This document shows positions 6,873 to 14,515 of a DNA stretch of 48,033 bases, one piece after another (the stretch's first letter is position 1; every line of letters starts with the position of its first letter). The DNA comes from Candidatus Saccharimonadota bacterium. GTDB taxonomy: Bacteria; Patescibacteriota; Saccharimonadia; Saccharimonadales; Saccharimonadaceae. The stretch spans positions 1 through 48,033 of the forward strand of contig JAUMZA010000008.1 of assembly GCA_030528355.1 (NCBI GenBank), read 5' to 3'. The notes below the pieces were generated by a model that did no database searches, was not told the origin of the DNA, and saw only the letters and a program-made list of their open reading frames with translations. Made by a program: the position numbers and the translations under genes.

Positions 6873-8723
6873 TTAGCCGATATTTCGGCGACTTGCTAGG
6901 TAGTAGCCTAGGCTAATAGTCATGGCACTTAGTCCAAGTAGTGCGGCTGCGTCAAGGCCACCAGTTTTTGGTAGTTCGCTTGGAAGCTCGATACAGTCAG
7001 GACTGTTCTTTGGCAGGTGTTCTTTGCCAGGAACGGTGCACATTTCTTTCTTTGGCTCAAGTGGAGCAGCGGCACAATCGGCTGCGTTCTTTGAATGCTT
7101 GCTTGCATCAAAGGCACTCTCCTTGATCTTTACTGGGAAGGTCTTGGTTGTAAGGTCGCATACTTCGATTTCCTTTTCAACCACAGTTTCTTTACAGTCA
7201 TCTAGGTTGGTTGAGTAACTCGCAGGGTTAGCAGAAAGTTCTTTCTTCTCGACTTCAACAATCTTCTTATCGCTGAGTCGGCATACTTTTACTTTTTCTG
7301 GAGCGGGTGGAGTAGGAGCTTTTGGTACGACGATATCGGTGGTACATTTTGGACCGCTGGCAGTTACTTCTTTACCATCTACCATAAATACGGCAGTAGC
7401 TTCAACAGTGTATTTGCCAGGATTGGTTTGCTCGTACTCTGCCATGGTTGGCTTGCCAGTTAGCTTGGCAACTTCCTTGCCCTGTGCATCACGTACTGCG
7501 TAGACGATGTGCTTAAAGGTGCCGCCCTTTACTTCGTAGCTGGTATTGAACTTAAAGCGAGTATCGCTTAAGACTTGTGCAGTCAGTACACCACAGTGGT
7601 AACTTGCAGGAGTGCTACACTCTTTCTTGACAGTGACGGTTGCAGTATCTTGCTTGCTGCCGTTTTCGGTTTGAGCATAGGCAGTGTTAACAAGGCTGTT
7701 GTCGCCACAGTCAAGAGCGGCAAGGTCGGTAACTTTGGCACTAAACTTTAGGAATAGGCCGCCGTTTGGTGCATAGCTCCCAAGGTTGATGCCTCGTTCA
7801 CTTACGACGCCATCATCAGCAATTTTCTTCCATTGGTGATTGGTGGTGCTATTTGATACGTGGGTTGAGCCCGGAATGTAGCTTACACCCTTTGGTAATA
7901 CGTCACGAATTACGACATTGTTTTGCTGAACGGTACCGGTGTTATGGTAGCTAATCTTGTAATCAACTGTTTCGCCGGCATGTACCGCTACTTGCTTGGT
8001 GTACTTATTTTGCTGTGCTTTGCTGACTTGCTTGGTCACCTTAAAGCCAGGCTGTACTACCTTAAAGCGGAAGGTGATATAGCCAGAAAATTCGTTACAG
8101 CCAGGCACCTTACCATCGAGCTTATCGTAGCCGAGCAGGGCACCAGTAGTAAAGAGTTCATTTGGCAATGGCTGGCCGTTGGTCTTACCGAGGTTGGTGA
8201 TTTTTGCCGAGTTTGGCACAATGCGCAAGGCTGCGTCGCCAGCGGTATTGTTTACGCCGTAGGCTTCATCCCATACTTCTTTTGGCTGGGCATTGCTGGC
8301 ACTAATAATGCTGGTAATGCGAGCTTTTTCGCCCTTCTTTACGGTGCCAGGTAGTTGAATGCGCATTTTTGCATCAACTGCCATGCCTTTATAATTGTGT
8401 GCTGCATCGTTAAGATGACTTTTTGCATTGTTATGGTAAAATGCATATACTTCATATTCTTTACCTGGGGTGAGCTGCACTTCTTCGCCGTACTTGCCGC
8501 CAGCTTCACGAATTTGCACGAAGTTGCGTTCGTCGCCGTGTTTTTTATTGTTAGTAATTGAGTTAAATACCACGTGATCGGCTGGCTTTTCTAGGGTATA
8601 TGTTGGACGACTGGCTGGCCCCCATGCAAATAGGCTTGCTGGAACCGCCACTGCCGCAACTAATACCAGTAGGCCGGCCGCACGCTTTGGGGCGCGTCGT
8701 AGCGCTGCTAGTATGGTTTTCAT
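6873..8723 (-). CDS. LPKTG-anchored surface protein with DUF11-like domain and Cys-pair repeats
   Basis: A 616-aa exported protein. It has an N-terminal signal (basic start, then LLVLVAAVAVPASLFAWG). An N-terminal domain of about 200 residues is followed by a DUF11-like beta domain near residues 235-365 (GETVDYKISYHNTG, DVLPKGVSYIPGST). A second beta domain lies near 370-465, then a C-terminal stalk with three related Cys-pair repeats (VCRLSDKK...DDC, VCDLTTKT...ADC, MCTVPGKE...PDC). It ends with ELPKTGG, a hydrophobic helix and RRN, the classic sortase signal. A strong Shine-Dalgarno (AAGGAG) is placed about 8 nt before the ATG. No sortase gene is in the window. Likely a cell-wall-anchored adhesin or stalk. 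Confidence 0.85.
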   Translation of the reverse strand: MKTILAALRRAPKRAAGLLVLVAAVAVPASLFAWGPASRPTYTLEKPADHVVFNSITNNKKHGDERNFVQIREAGGKYGEEVQLTPGKEYEVYAFYHNNAKSHLNDAAHNYKGMAVDAKMRIQLPGTVKKGEKARITSIISASNAQPKEVWDEAYGVNNTAGDAALRIVPNSAKITNLGKTNGQPLPNELFTTGALLGYDKLDGKVPGCNEFSGYITFRFKVVQPGFKVTKQVSKAQQNKYTKQVAVHAGETVDYKISYHNTGTVQQNNVVIRDVLPKGVSYIPGSTHVSNSTTNHQWKKIADDGVVSERGINLGSYAPNGGLFLKFSAKVTDLAALDCGDNSLVNTAYAQTENGSKQDTATVTVKKECSTPASYHCGVLTAQVLSDTRFKFNTSYEVKGGTFKHIVYAVRDAQGKEVAKLTGKPTMAEYEQTNPGKYTVEATAVFMVDGKEVTASGPKCTTDIVVPKAPTPPAPEKVKVCRLSDKKIVEVEKKELSANPASYSTNLDDCKETVVEKEIEVCDLTTKTFPVKIKESAFDASKHSKNAADCAAAPLEPKKEMCTVPGKEHLPKNSPDCIELPSELPKTGGLDAAALLGLSAMTISLGYYLASRRNIG

Positions 8724-8775
8724 TCACACTCTCCTTCTTGGCACTCCACTGCCAATTAATAGATTGTTCTTTTAC

Positions 8776-8781
8776 ATTATA
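8776..8781 (-). promoter_or_regulatory. -10 box of the LPKTG surface-protein gene
   Basis: TATAAT about 50 nt upstream of the start, with an AAGGAG ribosome site in between. This is a conventional leadered arrangement, in contrast to the leaderless genes nearby. Confidence 0.5.
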
Positions 8782-8911
8782 AAATAAAATTTACAAAAAG
8801 TAAATACATTAGCACATTTTTCTTTAACATAAGCAAGATGTTGATGTATATAACTACTACTGTTAAGGTGCATCAAGCCAGATTATTACAACACACAACA
8901 AGGGTAAGTCC

Positions 8912-8961
8912 GGGGGCGTGCTACAGAGAAACAATATGTTTCATCAAACATAACAGCCCCC
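8912..8961. other. Nested hairpin downstream of the Pro-rich protein gene
   Basis: Outer GGGGGC/GCCCCC (8912-8917, 8956-8961) encloses an inner 7-bp stem TATGTTT/AAACATA with loop CATC (8935-8952). The rest of the 296-nt gap 8724-9019 shows no gene. It may be a 3'-UTR structure of the leftward operon; there is no T-run, so it is not a standard terminator. Confidence 0.4.
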
Positions 8962-9019
8962 AGAGGGTTGGATACGGATTACAAAACGCTCGCTACTGCA
9001 AGAAGGAAGTAGTTATGCG

Positions 9020-11092
9020 TTACGCACGATGTCGCAAAGACTGCACCACACAACCAAGGGTTGCAAGTACAAGTAGTACGATTGCGGCATCGAGCCAATT
9101 GTTACGTTCATAGGTGAAGGCAACTGGGGCAATATCTCCGCCATCAACAAAGGACTCTTCTGCCGTATCGGCACTAGGAGCTTGGTTGAAGCCAGTATCG
9201 GCGACAGGTTCTTGACCAAAATCAGTAACTGGTTCTTGGCCAAAGTCAACGATTGGCTCTTGGGCGGGGATTTCAACTTGCTGCTGCACAATGTCATTAC
9301 CAGGTGCGACAGGGGCGGGTTCTATCGGAGCGGGCTGCTGAATAGGAGCTTGCTCGATAGGTGCCGGTGCCGGGGCTGGTTCGGGCAATGGTGCAGGGGC
9401 AGGTGCCGGTGCGGGAACTGGTTCTGGCACGGGGGCTGGAACTGGTTCGGGCGCAGGGGCAGGTGCCGGGGCTACATCTGGATCAACAAAGCCTTGGCCT
9501 GGGTTAGATGGGGCAGGTGCGACATCCACAACTGGAGGTGGTGGTGCCGGCAGAGCTGGTGCAGCGTCGCCAGGATTTGGCAGTGGTACAGGCGGTACCG
9601 CTTCTGGTGCTACGATATCCGGTGCCGGTGCAGCAGGTGGGATGACTGGGTCAACCGGGTCTGCAGGCGGCGGTGGTGCGACTTCTTCGCCTTGTTCCGG
9701 AGCTGGCTCAGGTGCAGGTTCTTCATGTCCTGGAGCCGGGTCTGGTCCAGCATCTGGCTTCTTGCCATCACCCGTTGGTGGGGTACTTGGCGGAGTGCTT
9801 GGTGCTGGCGGCGTCGTTTCCGTCGTGCTTGGTGGAGTGGTCTCCGTAGTGCTCGGCGGAGTTGTCTTCGTAGTTGCAGGTGGCTGCGTTGGCGGAGTAG
9901 TGGTTGCCGGAGGCTGACTTGGTGTCGTCGTAGCCGGTGGCGTAGTGCTGCTCGGAGGGGTGCTCGGAGCGGGCGGGGTACTCGTGCCAGGTGCAGGTGG
10001 CTGCGTGGTTGGCGGGTTGGTAGTGGATGGTGGCGGGTTGCCTCCTCCACTTGGTGGGGTACTGGTCTTTGGCGTTGGCTTCGGGTTACCGTTGCCAATT
10101 GGCTTTGGAGCAGTGTACACCTGTGGGGCTTGCGTCGGAGCCTTTTCTTTATGAGCATACCGTGGAATTTCGGTAAACTTCTTAAAGAAGCTCGGCTGCA
10201 AGTCGCAATCAACACGCAACATCAAAAACTTCCCATCCTTGTATTGCACAACAAGTACGAGTTGCATTTTTTGTTGAGTGCTAAAGGCGGTAATCTTTGG
10301 CAGTTTATCATCTTTCGATGGAATCATGCCAAGTGATTCGTATCCCACATCGCCATAATCTGCGAGGGCAAACGATTCAATCTTATCCAATTCGGCAAAG
10401 GCAGCAGCGTGCTGAGCCTCTCGATTGGTAAGTGCCTGTGCGCGATCTTCGATTGCTTTTTGACTCGCATTCCGTTGGTTGTGATGAGTTTCCTCAATCG
10501 CCGCAAGGAATGTCGGGTCTTTTACCAGTTTTTCACCAAAACGGAACTGGGCATCGCGCACGGTTTCAAAGGTTTGCCGGGGGCCAAAGTTATTGGTACC
10601 AGGCTCGGCTTGATTGGCAAAGTGAACCATTGGTTCAGGCTTTGGCCATGTCGCCTTAATTTCCTCTGTCACCGATGCGGTAGCCTCTTGCGGTGCGTGA
10701 TCGGTAATCTTATATTTCTTGACTTGATCCCCTTCTTGGACGGCAACCATGTTAATGGTTTCGACCTGTTGAGGGTTCGCATAGAGCGATGCTCCGCCAG
10801 CACAAAGTCCAGCACAAGCAACAAGGGCAGAAACATAAGCAACGGTTTTCTGTCGTGAAACAGAATTACGTTGGATAAGCCATACCATACAAGCGATGAG
10901 GATAAGTCCGGCAATCAAAGCGATTGTGGTAACAAAACCTCGTGCAAAGTAAAATACGGCGAGTGAAGTTGCAATCCCAGCAGCTACAATGGTAGTGCCG
11001 AGTGCTTTTTTACCGAACGCAAGGGCGTTCAGCAGTGAGATGAGTGCGGCTACTACGATAAGTACCCACACGATGATTGTCATGACGCTCAT
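9020..11092 (-). CDS. Membrane protein with very long Pro/Thr- and Pro/Ala-rich region, unknown function
   Basis: A 690-aa protein. The first 105 residues hold about four hydrophobic helices. A soluble polar domain of about 200 residues follows, with AFAELDKIESFALADYGD and a VLVVQYKDGKFLMLRVDCDL strand pair. Residues about 325-640 are low complexity: first Pro/Thr/Ser repeats (TTPPATTTPS-like), then Pro/Ala/Glu repeats (PAPAPEPVPAP-like), then QEPVxDFGQEP repeats. One C-terminal helix (WLDAAIVLLVLATLGCVV) ends with RHRA. The layout suggests a wall-spanning stalk tethered at both ends. It is translationally coupled (ATGA) to the upstream gene. No family was recognised. Confidence 0.75.
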   Translation of the reverse strand: MSVMTIIVWVLIVVAALISLLNALAFGKKALGTTIVAAGIATSLAVFYFARGFVTTIALIAGLILIACMVWLIQRNSVSRQKTVAYVSALVACAGLCAGGASLYANPQQVETINMVAVQEGDQVKKYKITDHAPQEATASVTEEIKATWPKPEPMVHFANQAEPGTNNFGPRQTFETVRDAQFRFGEKLVKDPTFLAAIEETHHNQRNASQKAIEDRAQALTNREAQHAAAFAELDKIESFALADYGDVGYESLGMIPSKDDKLPKITAFSTQQKMQLVLVVQYKDGKFLMLRVDCDLQPSFFKKFTEIPRYAHKEKAPTQAPQVYTAPKPIGNGNPKPTPKTSTPPSGGGNPPPSTTNPPTTQPPAPGTSTPPAPSTPPSSTTPPATTTPSQPPATTTPPTQPPATTKTTPPSTTETTPPSTTETTPPAPSTPPSTPPTGDGKKPDAGPDPAPGHEEPAPEPAPEQGEEVAPPPPADPVDPVIPPAAPAPDIVAPEAVPPVPLPNPGDAAPALPAPPPPVVDVAPAPSNPGQGFVDPDVAPAPAPAPEPVPAPVPEPVPAPAPAPAPLPEPAPAPAPIEQAPIQQPAPIEPAPVAPGNDIVQQQVEIPAQEPIVDFGQEPVTDFGQEPVADTGFNQAPSADTAEESFVDGGDIAPVAFTYERNNWLDAAIVLLVLATLGCVVQSLRHRA

Positions 11093-11571
11093 TTGAGGTC
11101 ACTCCCTTCGGATTTGGTAGTGGTGTCGTCGATCGGCTCAAAGCGAGTCCGTAGCTTGGTGAGTAATCCACCAAGCGATAGTCGCATACGAGACGATGGT
11201 TTCGACAACTGACTGAAATGCTCATCGTAGATCTTCAGGCCACATTCAATGCAGCGTTGTCGATCGAAGGATGAGACAAGGTTGAGGGGAAAATACTGCA
11301 CCAGTGCGGTAGCAAGTTTTTCCCGTACAGGCAATGCTGAGGGGTCAAACGCAATGCGCACAAGGCAGCGGGTGACAAGCTCGTCTGGCTTAAAGGTAGA
11401 CCACAGCTTTTCTGGGGCGTATAATCCTAGTGAAAGGACTGCCTTTGTGACTGCTTTTTTCACCACGGGGAAATGTTCAATCTCCTCGATTTTATCGGCT
11501 ATATCGGCAGCCGATAGGTGGTCGAACGATACTTGCGTAGCATGCATCGTTGTGGTCAAATTGGTTTGCAT
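11089..11571 (-). CDS. Hypothetical soluble protein, first gene of operon with the Pro-rich membrane protein
   Basis: A 160-aa protein of unrecognised family. It is mostly helical in appearance, with DIADKIEEIEHFPVVKKAVTK near the N-terminus and a CIECG motif near residue 110. The C-terminus is basic then acidic. The ATG at 11571 is preferred over a GTG at 11580 because AGGAAGG lies 9 nt upstream of the ATG but abuts the GTG. Its stop overlaps the start of the Pro-rich membrane protein (ATGA), so the two are probably made together. It lacks a signal peptide. It is preceded by a long structured leader. Confidence 0.65.
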   Translation of the reverse strand: MQTNLTTTMHATQVSFDHLSAADIADKIEEIEHFPVVKKAVTKAVLSLGLYAPEKLWSTFKPDELVTRCLVRIAFDPSALPVREKLATALVQYFPLNLVSSFDRQRCIECGLKIYDEHFSQLSKPSSRMRLSLGGLLTKLRTRFEPIDDTTTKSEGSDLK

Positions 11572-11860
11572 AGATACCACCCTTCCTGGGGGTGTCTCAC
11601 ATCAGGCTGCACGGTGCAGTTGATGGTTACCCCCAACTTGGGCGTAACACACTAGCAATGCGTAGTTGCCAGAGTGCTACGTCCAAGTGAGTGGTGCGAA
11701 CGAGTAATCAACATATCCTACTGCATTATGCGTAATGCAGGCTGCTGCAACAGCAGCACGGCTGGGGCATCAAAAATACCGTGAGATACCCAAGCGGTGC
11801 CACTGTCGCAGTCAGAGATATGTACTGTAATAATCTGACTTGTTAACGAACCGGAACCTA
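11572..11860 (-). promoter_or_regulatory. Long structured 5' leader, candidate cis-regulatory RNA
   Basis: About 290 nt without a gene lie between the promoter and the start codon. Read on the minus strand it holds several hairpins: CTGCTG-TT-GCAGCAG-type; CTGCATTA-CGCA-TAATGCAG (8 perfect bp); CTGCAC-C-GTGCAG; GTTAC...GTAAC with an inner CCC/GGG; and finally CACCC...GGGTG, which places the AGGAAGG ribosome site in the loop and descending stem. No known riboswitch class was recognised. Control of ribosome access is inferred. Confidence 0.5.
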
Positions 11861-11866
11861 CCCGAG

Positions 11867-11897
11867 ATTATACCCACGGTATACTCCATATTCTCAA
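11867..11897 (-). promoter_or_regulatory. Promoter of the leader/Pro-rich protein operon
   Basis: TATAAT (11867-11872) with TTGAGA 19 nt upstream; a second TATAAT-like stretch lies in the AT-rich flank. The 19-nt spacer is longer than ideal. Confidence 0.4.
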
Positions 11898-11933
11898 TTT
11901 ACCACAAAAATTATAAATTGTCAATAGTTTCTC

Positions 11934-11963
11934 ATAACCCCGCCGTTGTCTGAGCGGGGTTAT
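11934..11963 (-). terminator. Strong hairpin after the PspC-domain gene
   Basis: ATAACCCCGC/GCGGGGTTAT, 10 perfect bp with a 10-nt loop, starting about 20 nt past the stop of the PspC gene. It lacks a strong T-run. Confidence 0.65.
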
Positions 11964-11982
11964 AAGGGTGTGGCAAGGTAAT

Positions 11983-13419
11983 TTATTGGCGAGTAGTGCG
12001 GAGGGTGGTGATGGTGGCATCTTCTGTATCGAGCATTGCCCCGGTGTGTAGATGGGCGGCCAGTGTGCCATATGTGCCAGTGAGCTCGACGGTACCGTTG
12101 GTGGCGGTGAGAGTAAGGCTGTCTTGTGGTGTGTGGGTGTGATATTCTAGGCTGTCTGCACCGCTGGTGATGGTATTGAGGGCTGGCCCGTAAATAGTAA
12201 TGTCTGGCGTATCATGGAGTGAGTTAATAGTATCTGGGAGCTGTAGTGTGGCGGTAACGCCATCATCACTTATGGTTAGATGTGGTTGTGAAGTACTGGT
12301 TGGTAGTTCGTGCCAGATGCCATATTTACTGGTATCACTGGTGGCAATGTAATGAACGTCGGCGTTGGTATGCGGGGCAATGGTGAGCGTATTGAAGCGA
12401 TAATGACCGGCTGGTTGTGTGGCGGTAGATTGTGTATGAGGCGTGAGTGTGAGTGGTGCCCGGCTGCCGCCACGATGATCAACACCATGAAGGCGAGGTT
12501 CGGTGAACGCAATACCAGCCAGGGCTGAAAGAATAGTGGCAATAATAAGCCCAGTTGCCATGCTGCCGCCAAGAATCACACCAATGCGAGCGGTCATTCG
12601 CCTGCTAAAGGCAGCATAAGCGGCAGTACTGAAGAAGATGGTTGCTAATACACCGCCTGCGACAAGGAGTGGATACATGAGCCAAAATAGGCCGCTATGA
12701 GGAGAGAGCACATTACCCTTTAATAGCGTGGCTGGTGCAAACCCAAGCACAATGCTACCCCAGACAGTTGCAATGAGCGAGCCAATTGCTGCCAGTCCAC
12801 AAAAAATACCAATCGCATAAATGATTATAGCCTTGAAGGTGTGGGCAGCATGCGGAGAAGTGGCGGTATGTGCAGCAGTTTGGGCGAATTCCTTCATGGC
12901 AGCGAGGGTAACCGGCTTGCCGGCCATTTGCAGTTTTTGAGTGCTGGTGGTTGCAGCTGGAATGAGTACCCATAGCACAACATAAACAATCGCTGCTGTC
13001 CCGAACGAGACAAATAGCAGTGCAACAAAGATGAGCCGTAGTAGTAATGTTGATATGCCAATATAGGTTGCTACACCGCTCAGTACGCCGCCAAGTAGCG
13101 CATTATCAACATCACGGTAGAGTTGCTTGGTTGGTGAGTGTTCGGTTTCGGTGGTTTGTGCCTCGGCACTAGCAGCAAATTCTTTGGGGTCGCCTAGCTG
13201 GGTGCGTAGGGCGGCAACGTCATCGGCGGTGACAACTCCATCTGCCTGAATGCCCCGTTCCTGAAGTAGTTCGGTGATGCGGATTTCGATATCTTCTAGC
13301 ACTTCATTATCGCCGGCGGCGGTGTGTAGCTCTTGTAGGTAACGTTCAAGTTGCTTTTTGGCGGTTAGTTCAATATCGTAAGCGACTTTTGCGATATGGA
13401 CACGAGTAATTTCTTTCAT
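11983..13419 (-). CDS. PspC-domain membrane protein with N-terminal helical and C-terminal beta domain
   Basis: A 478-aa protein. Residues 1-90 form a soluble helical domain like those found before PspC domains (LERYLQELHTAAGDNEVLED). Residues about 100-155 are a PspC domain: LYRDVDNALLGGVLSGVATY followed by two helices ending YVVLWVLIPA. Three or four more membrane helices follow to about residue 310. The C-terminal 160 residues are Thr-rich beta repeats resembling the putative auto-transporter adhesin head domain (DUF2807-like). An envelope stress or surface role is inferred. AAGGAG precedes the ATG. It lies 11 nt downstream of the PadR gene, so PadR probably controls it. Confidence 0.8.
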   Translation of the reverse strand: MKEITRVHIAKVAYDIELTAKKQLERYLQELHTAAGDNEVLEDIEIRITELLQERGIQADGVVTADDVAALRTQLGDPKEFAASAEAQTTETEHSPTKQLYRDVDNALLGGVLSGVATYIGISTLLLRLIFVALLFVSFGTAAIVYVVLWVLIPAATTSTQKLQMAGKPVTLAAMKEFAQTAAHTATSPHAAHTFKAIIIYAIGIFCGLAAIGSLIATVWGSIVLGFAPATLLKGNVLSPHSGLFWLMYPLLVAGGVLATIFFSTAAYAAFSRRMTARIGVILGGSMATGLIIATILSALAGIAFTEPRLHGVDHRGGSRAPLTLTPHTQSTATQPAGHYRFNTLTIAPHTNADVHYIATSDTSKYGIWHELPTSTSQPHLTISDDGVTATLQLPDTINSLHDTPDITIYGPALNTITSGADSLEYHTHTPQDSLTLTATNGTVELTGTYGTLAAHLHTGAMLDTEDATITTLRTTRQ

Positions 13420-13430
13420 ATAGCTTCTCC

Positions 13431-13775
13431 TTATAATTTTTTAAGCGTTTTATGTAGCTGAGTGATATTATCTGCAACTAGGCCAAGCACTTCATTGCCG
13501 TAGGGGGTAGATTGGTAGTACTTACGAGGTGGGCCAAGTTCGGATTCTCGCCATTCATGGGTGAGTAGACCGTCCTTTTGTAGGCGACTCAGTAGTGGGT
13601 AGACGGTGCCTTCAACCACCACTAGCTCGGCCTTGTGTAGGGTGGTGATAATATCGCTGGTGTACATGGCAGACTTGCTACACAGTTGTAAAATGCAGTA
13701 GGTTAAAAATCCCTTTCGCAGTTGAGTGGCCAGGTTGGCGGCGTATTCTTCTGCTGGTATAGTTTGTGATGTCAT
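13431..13775 (-). CDS. PadR-family transcriptional regulator
   Basis: A 114-aa winged-helix protein with the PadR pattern: LRKGFLTYCILQL, then helix-turn-helix, then VEGTVYPLLSRLQKDGLL and GPPRKYYQSTPYG in the wing, and a C-terminal dimerisation helix (TQLHKTLKKL). It is the first gene of the PadR-PspC pair and probably autorepresses this operon, as is usual for the family. The -10 box (TATAAC) ends 8 nt before the ATG, so the transcript is likely leaderless. Confidence 0.9.
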   Translation of the reverse strand: MTSQTIPAEEYAANLATQLRKGFLTYCILQLCSKSAMYTSDIITTLHKAELVVVEGTVYPLLSRLQKDGLLTHEWRESELGPPRKYYQSTPYGNEVLGLVADNITQLHKTLKKL

Positions 13776-13783
13776 AGTTCTAT

Positions 13784-13810
13784 GTTATACAAAGTACCTT
13801 GAAATGTCAA
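13784..13810 (-). promoter_or_regulatory. Promoter of the padR-pspC operon
   Basis: TTGACA (13805-13810) and TATAAC (13784-13789) with a 15-nt spacer; the -10 is 8 nt from the ATG. The short spacer could make it weak or regulator-dependent. Confidence 0.5.
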
Positions 13811-13873
13811 ATATTAAATAAAAATTGCTTGATAACTATAGGTGGCGGGTGTTGATGCAAGGGTAGCTAGTGC

Positions 13874-13879
13874 TATACT
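13874..13879 (+). promoter_or_regulatory. -10 box of the CPBP protease gene
   Basis: Extended TGCTATACT, about 25 nt before the ATG at 13905. It falls inside the upstream extension of the open frame and so supports the shorter start. Confidence 0.5.
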
Positions 13880-13904
13880 GTTAATACAGAGCAAAGGAGG
13901 CTGT

Positions 13905-14513
13905 ATGAATATAGTAAATGTAGCTATAGGCGGTGTACTGCAAGTGGTAGTATTTGGTATTGTGCCGTGGGTGTGGTGGTTGGTAACGGCTCGCCACAAA
14001 CAATCTTTTTTGCAGTGGATTGGGGTGCGGAGGCCAGAGGCTGCTAGTCGTAAGCAGCTATATATGGGGCTGTTGGTGGTAGGCGTAGCGTTTGTTGCGC
14101 TGTCGCTACTGGCGTTATGGATTATAAAAAGCATCCCAGAGACAAAGATACCATTTTATGGTGGGGGACTTGCGGTGTTGCCGGCTGTAATTGTGTATGC
14201 ATGTATTAACACTGCCCTTTCTGAAGAGCTGTTGTTTAGGGGATTTTTATTAAAGCGTATCGCTGCACAATGGGGCTATGTGGCTGGTAATAGTGTGCAG
14301 GCAATAGTATTTGGATTGCTACATGGGGCATTATTCTTTACGATTGTGGCATGGCCGGTTGCATTGATGATTGTTGGCGTGACTGGTGTGATTGGTTGGC
14401 TATCTGGCTATGTTAATGAGCGGCTTGCGGGCGGTTCTATCGTGCCAAGCTGGGCTATACATGCCTTGGCAAACACAATTATAAGTATGTGTGCAGCACT
14501 GACCTTGGTGTAA
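13905..14513 (+). CDS. CPBP-family intramembrane metalloprotease (CAAX/Abi)
   Basis: A 202-aa polytopic membrane protein. The conserved family motifs are present: SEELLFRGFLL (Glu-Glu-x3-Arg) at about 106-115, FGLLHGA with its His at about 140, and a later His and Asn in SWAIHALANTI. These residues form the metal/catalytic site in the Rce1/CPBP family. The ATG at 13905 is chosen because AAAGGAGG lies 5 nt upstream. It is a single gene, convergent with the ABC permease gene 2 nt away. The substrate is unknown; relatives serve in bacteriocin immunity or protein processing. Confidence 0.88.
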   Translation: MNIVNVAIGGVLQVVVFGIVPWVWWLVTARHKQSFLQWIGVRRPEAASRKQLYMGLLVVGVAFVALSLLALWIIKSIPETKIPFYGGGLAVLPAVIVYACINTALSEELLFRGFLLKRIAAQWGYVAGNSVQAIVFGLLHGALFFTIVAWPVALMIVGVTGVIGWLSGYVNERLAGGSIVPSWAIHALANTIISMCAALTLV

Positions 14514-14515
14514 AT

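Noticed and set aside
8838-9113. Rightward open frame of 91 codons in the gap downstream of the Pro-rich gene
   Set aside because: It has no ribosome site, runs over the antisense of a real gene end, and includes the hairpin; not supported as coding.
9182-10336. Long rightward open frame (384 codons) rich in Arg, Trp and Gly
   Set aside because: It is the antisense shadow of the Pro/Ala/Thr-rich gene; it has no ribosome site and unnatural composition.
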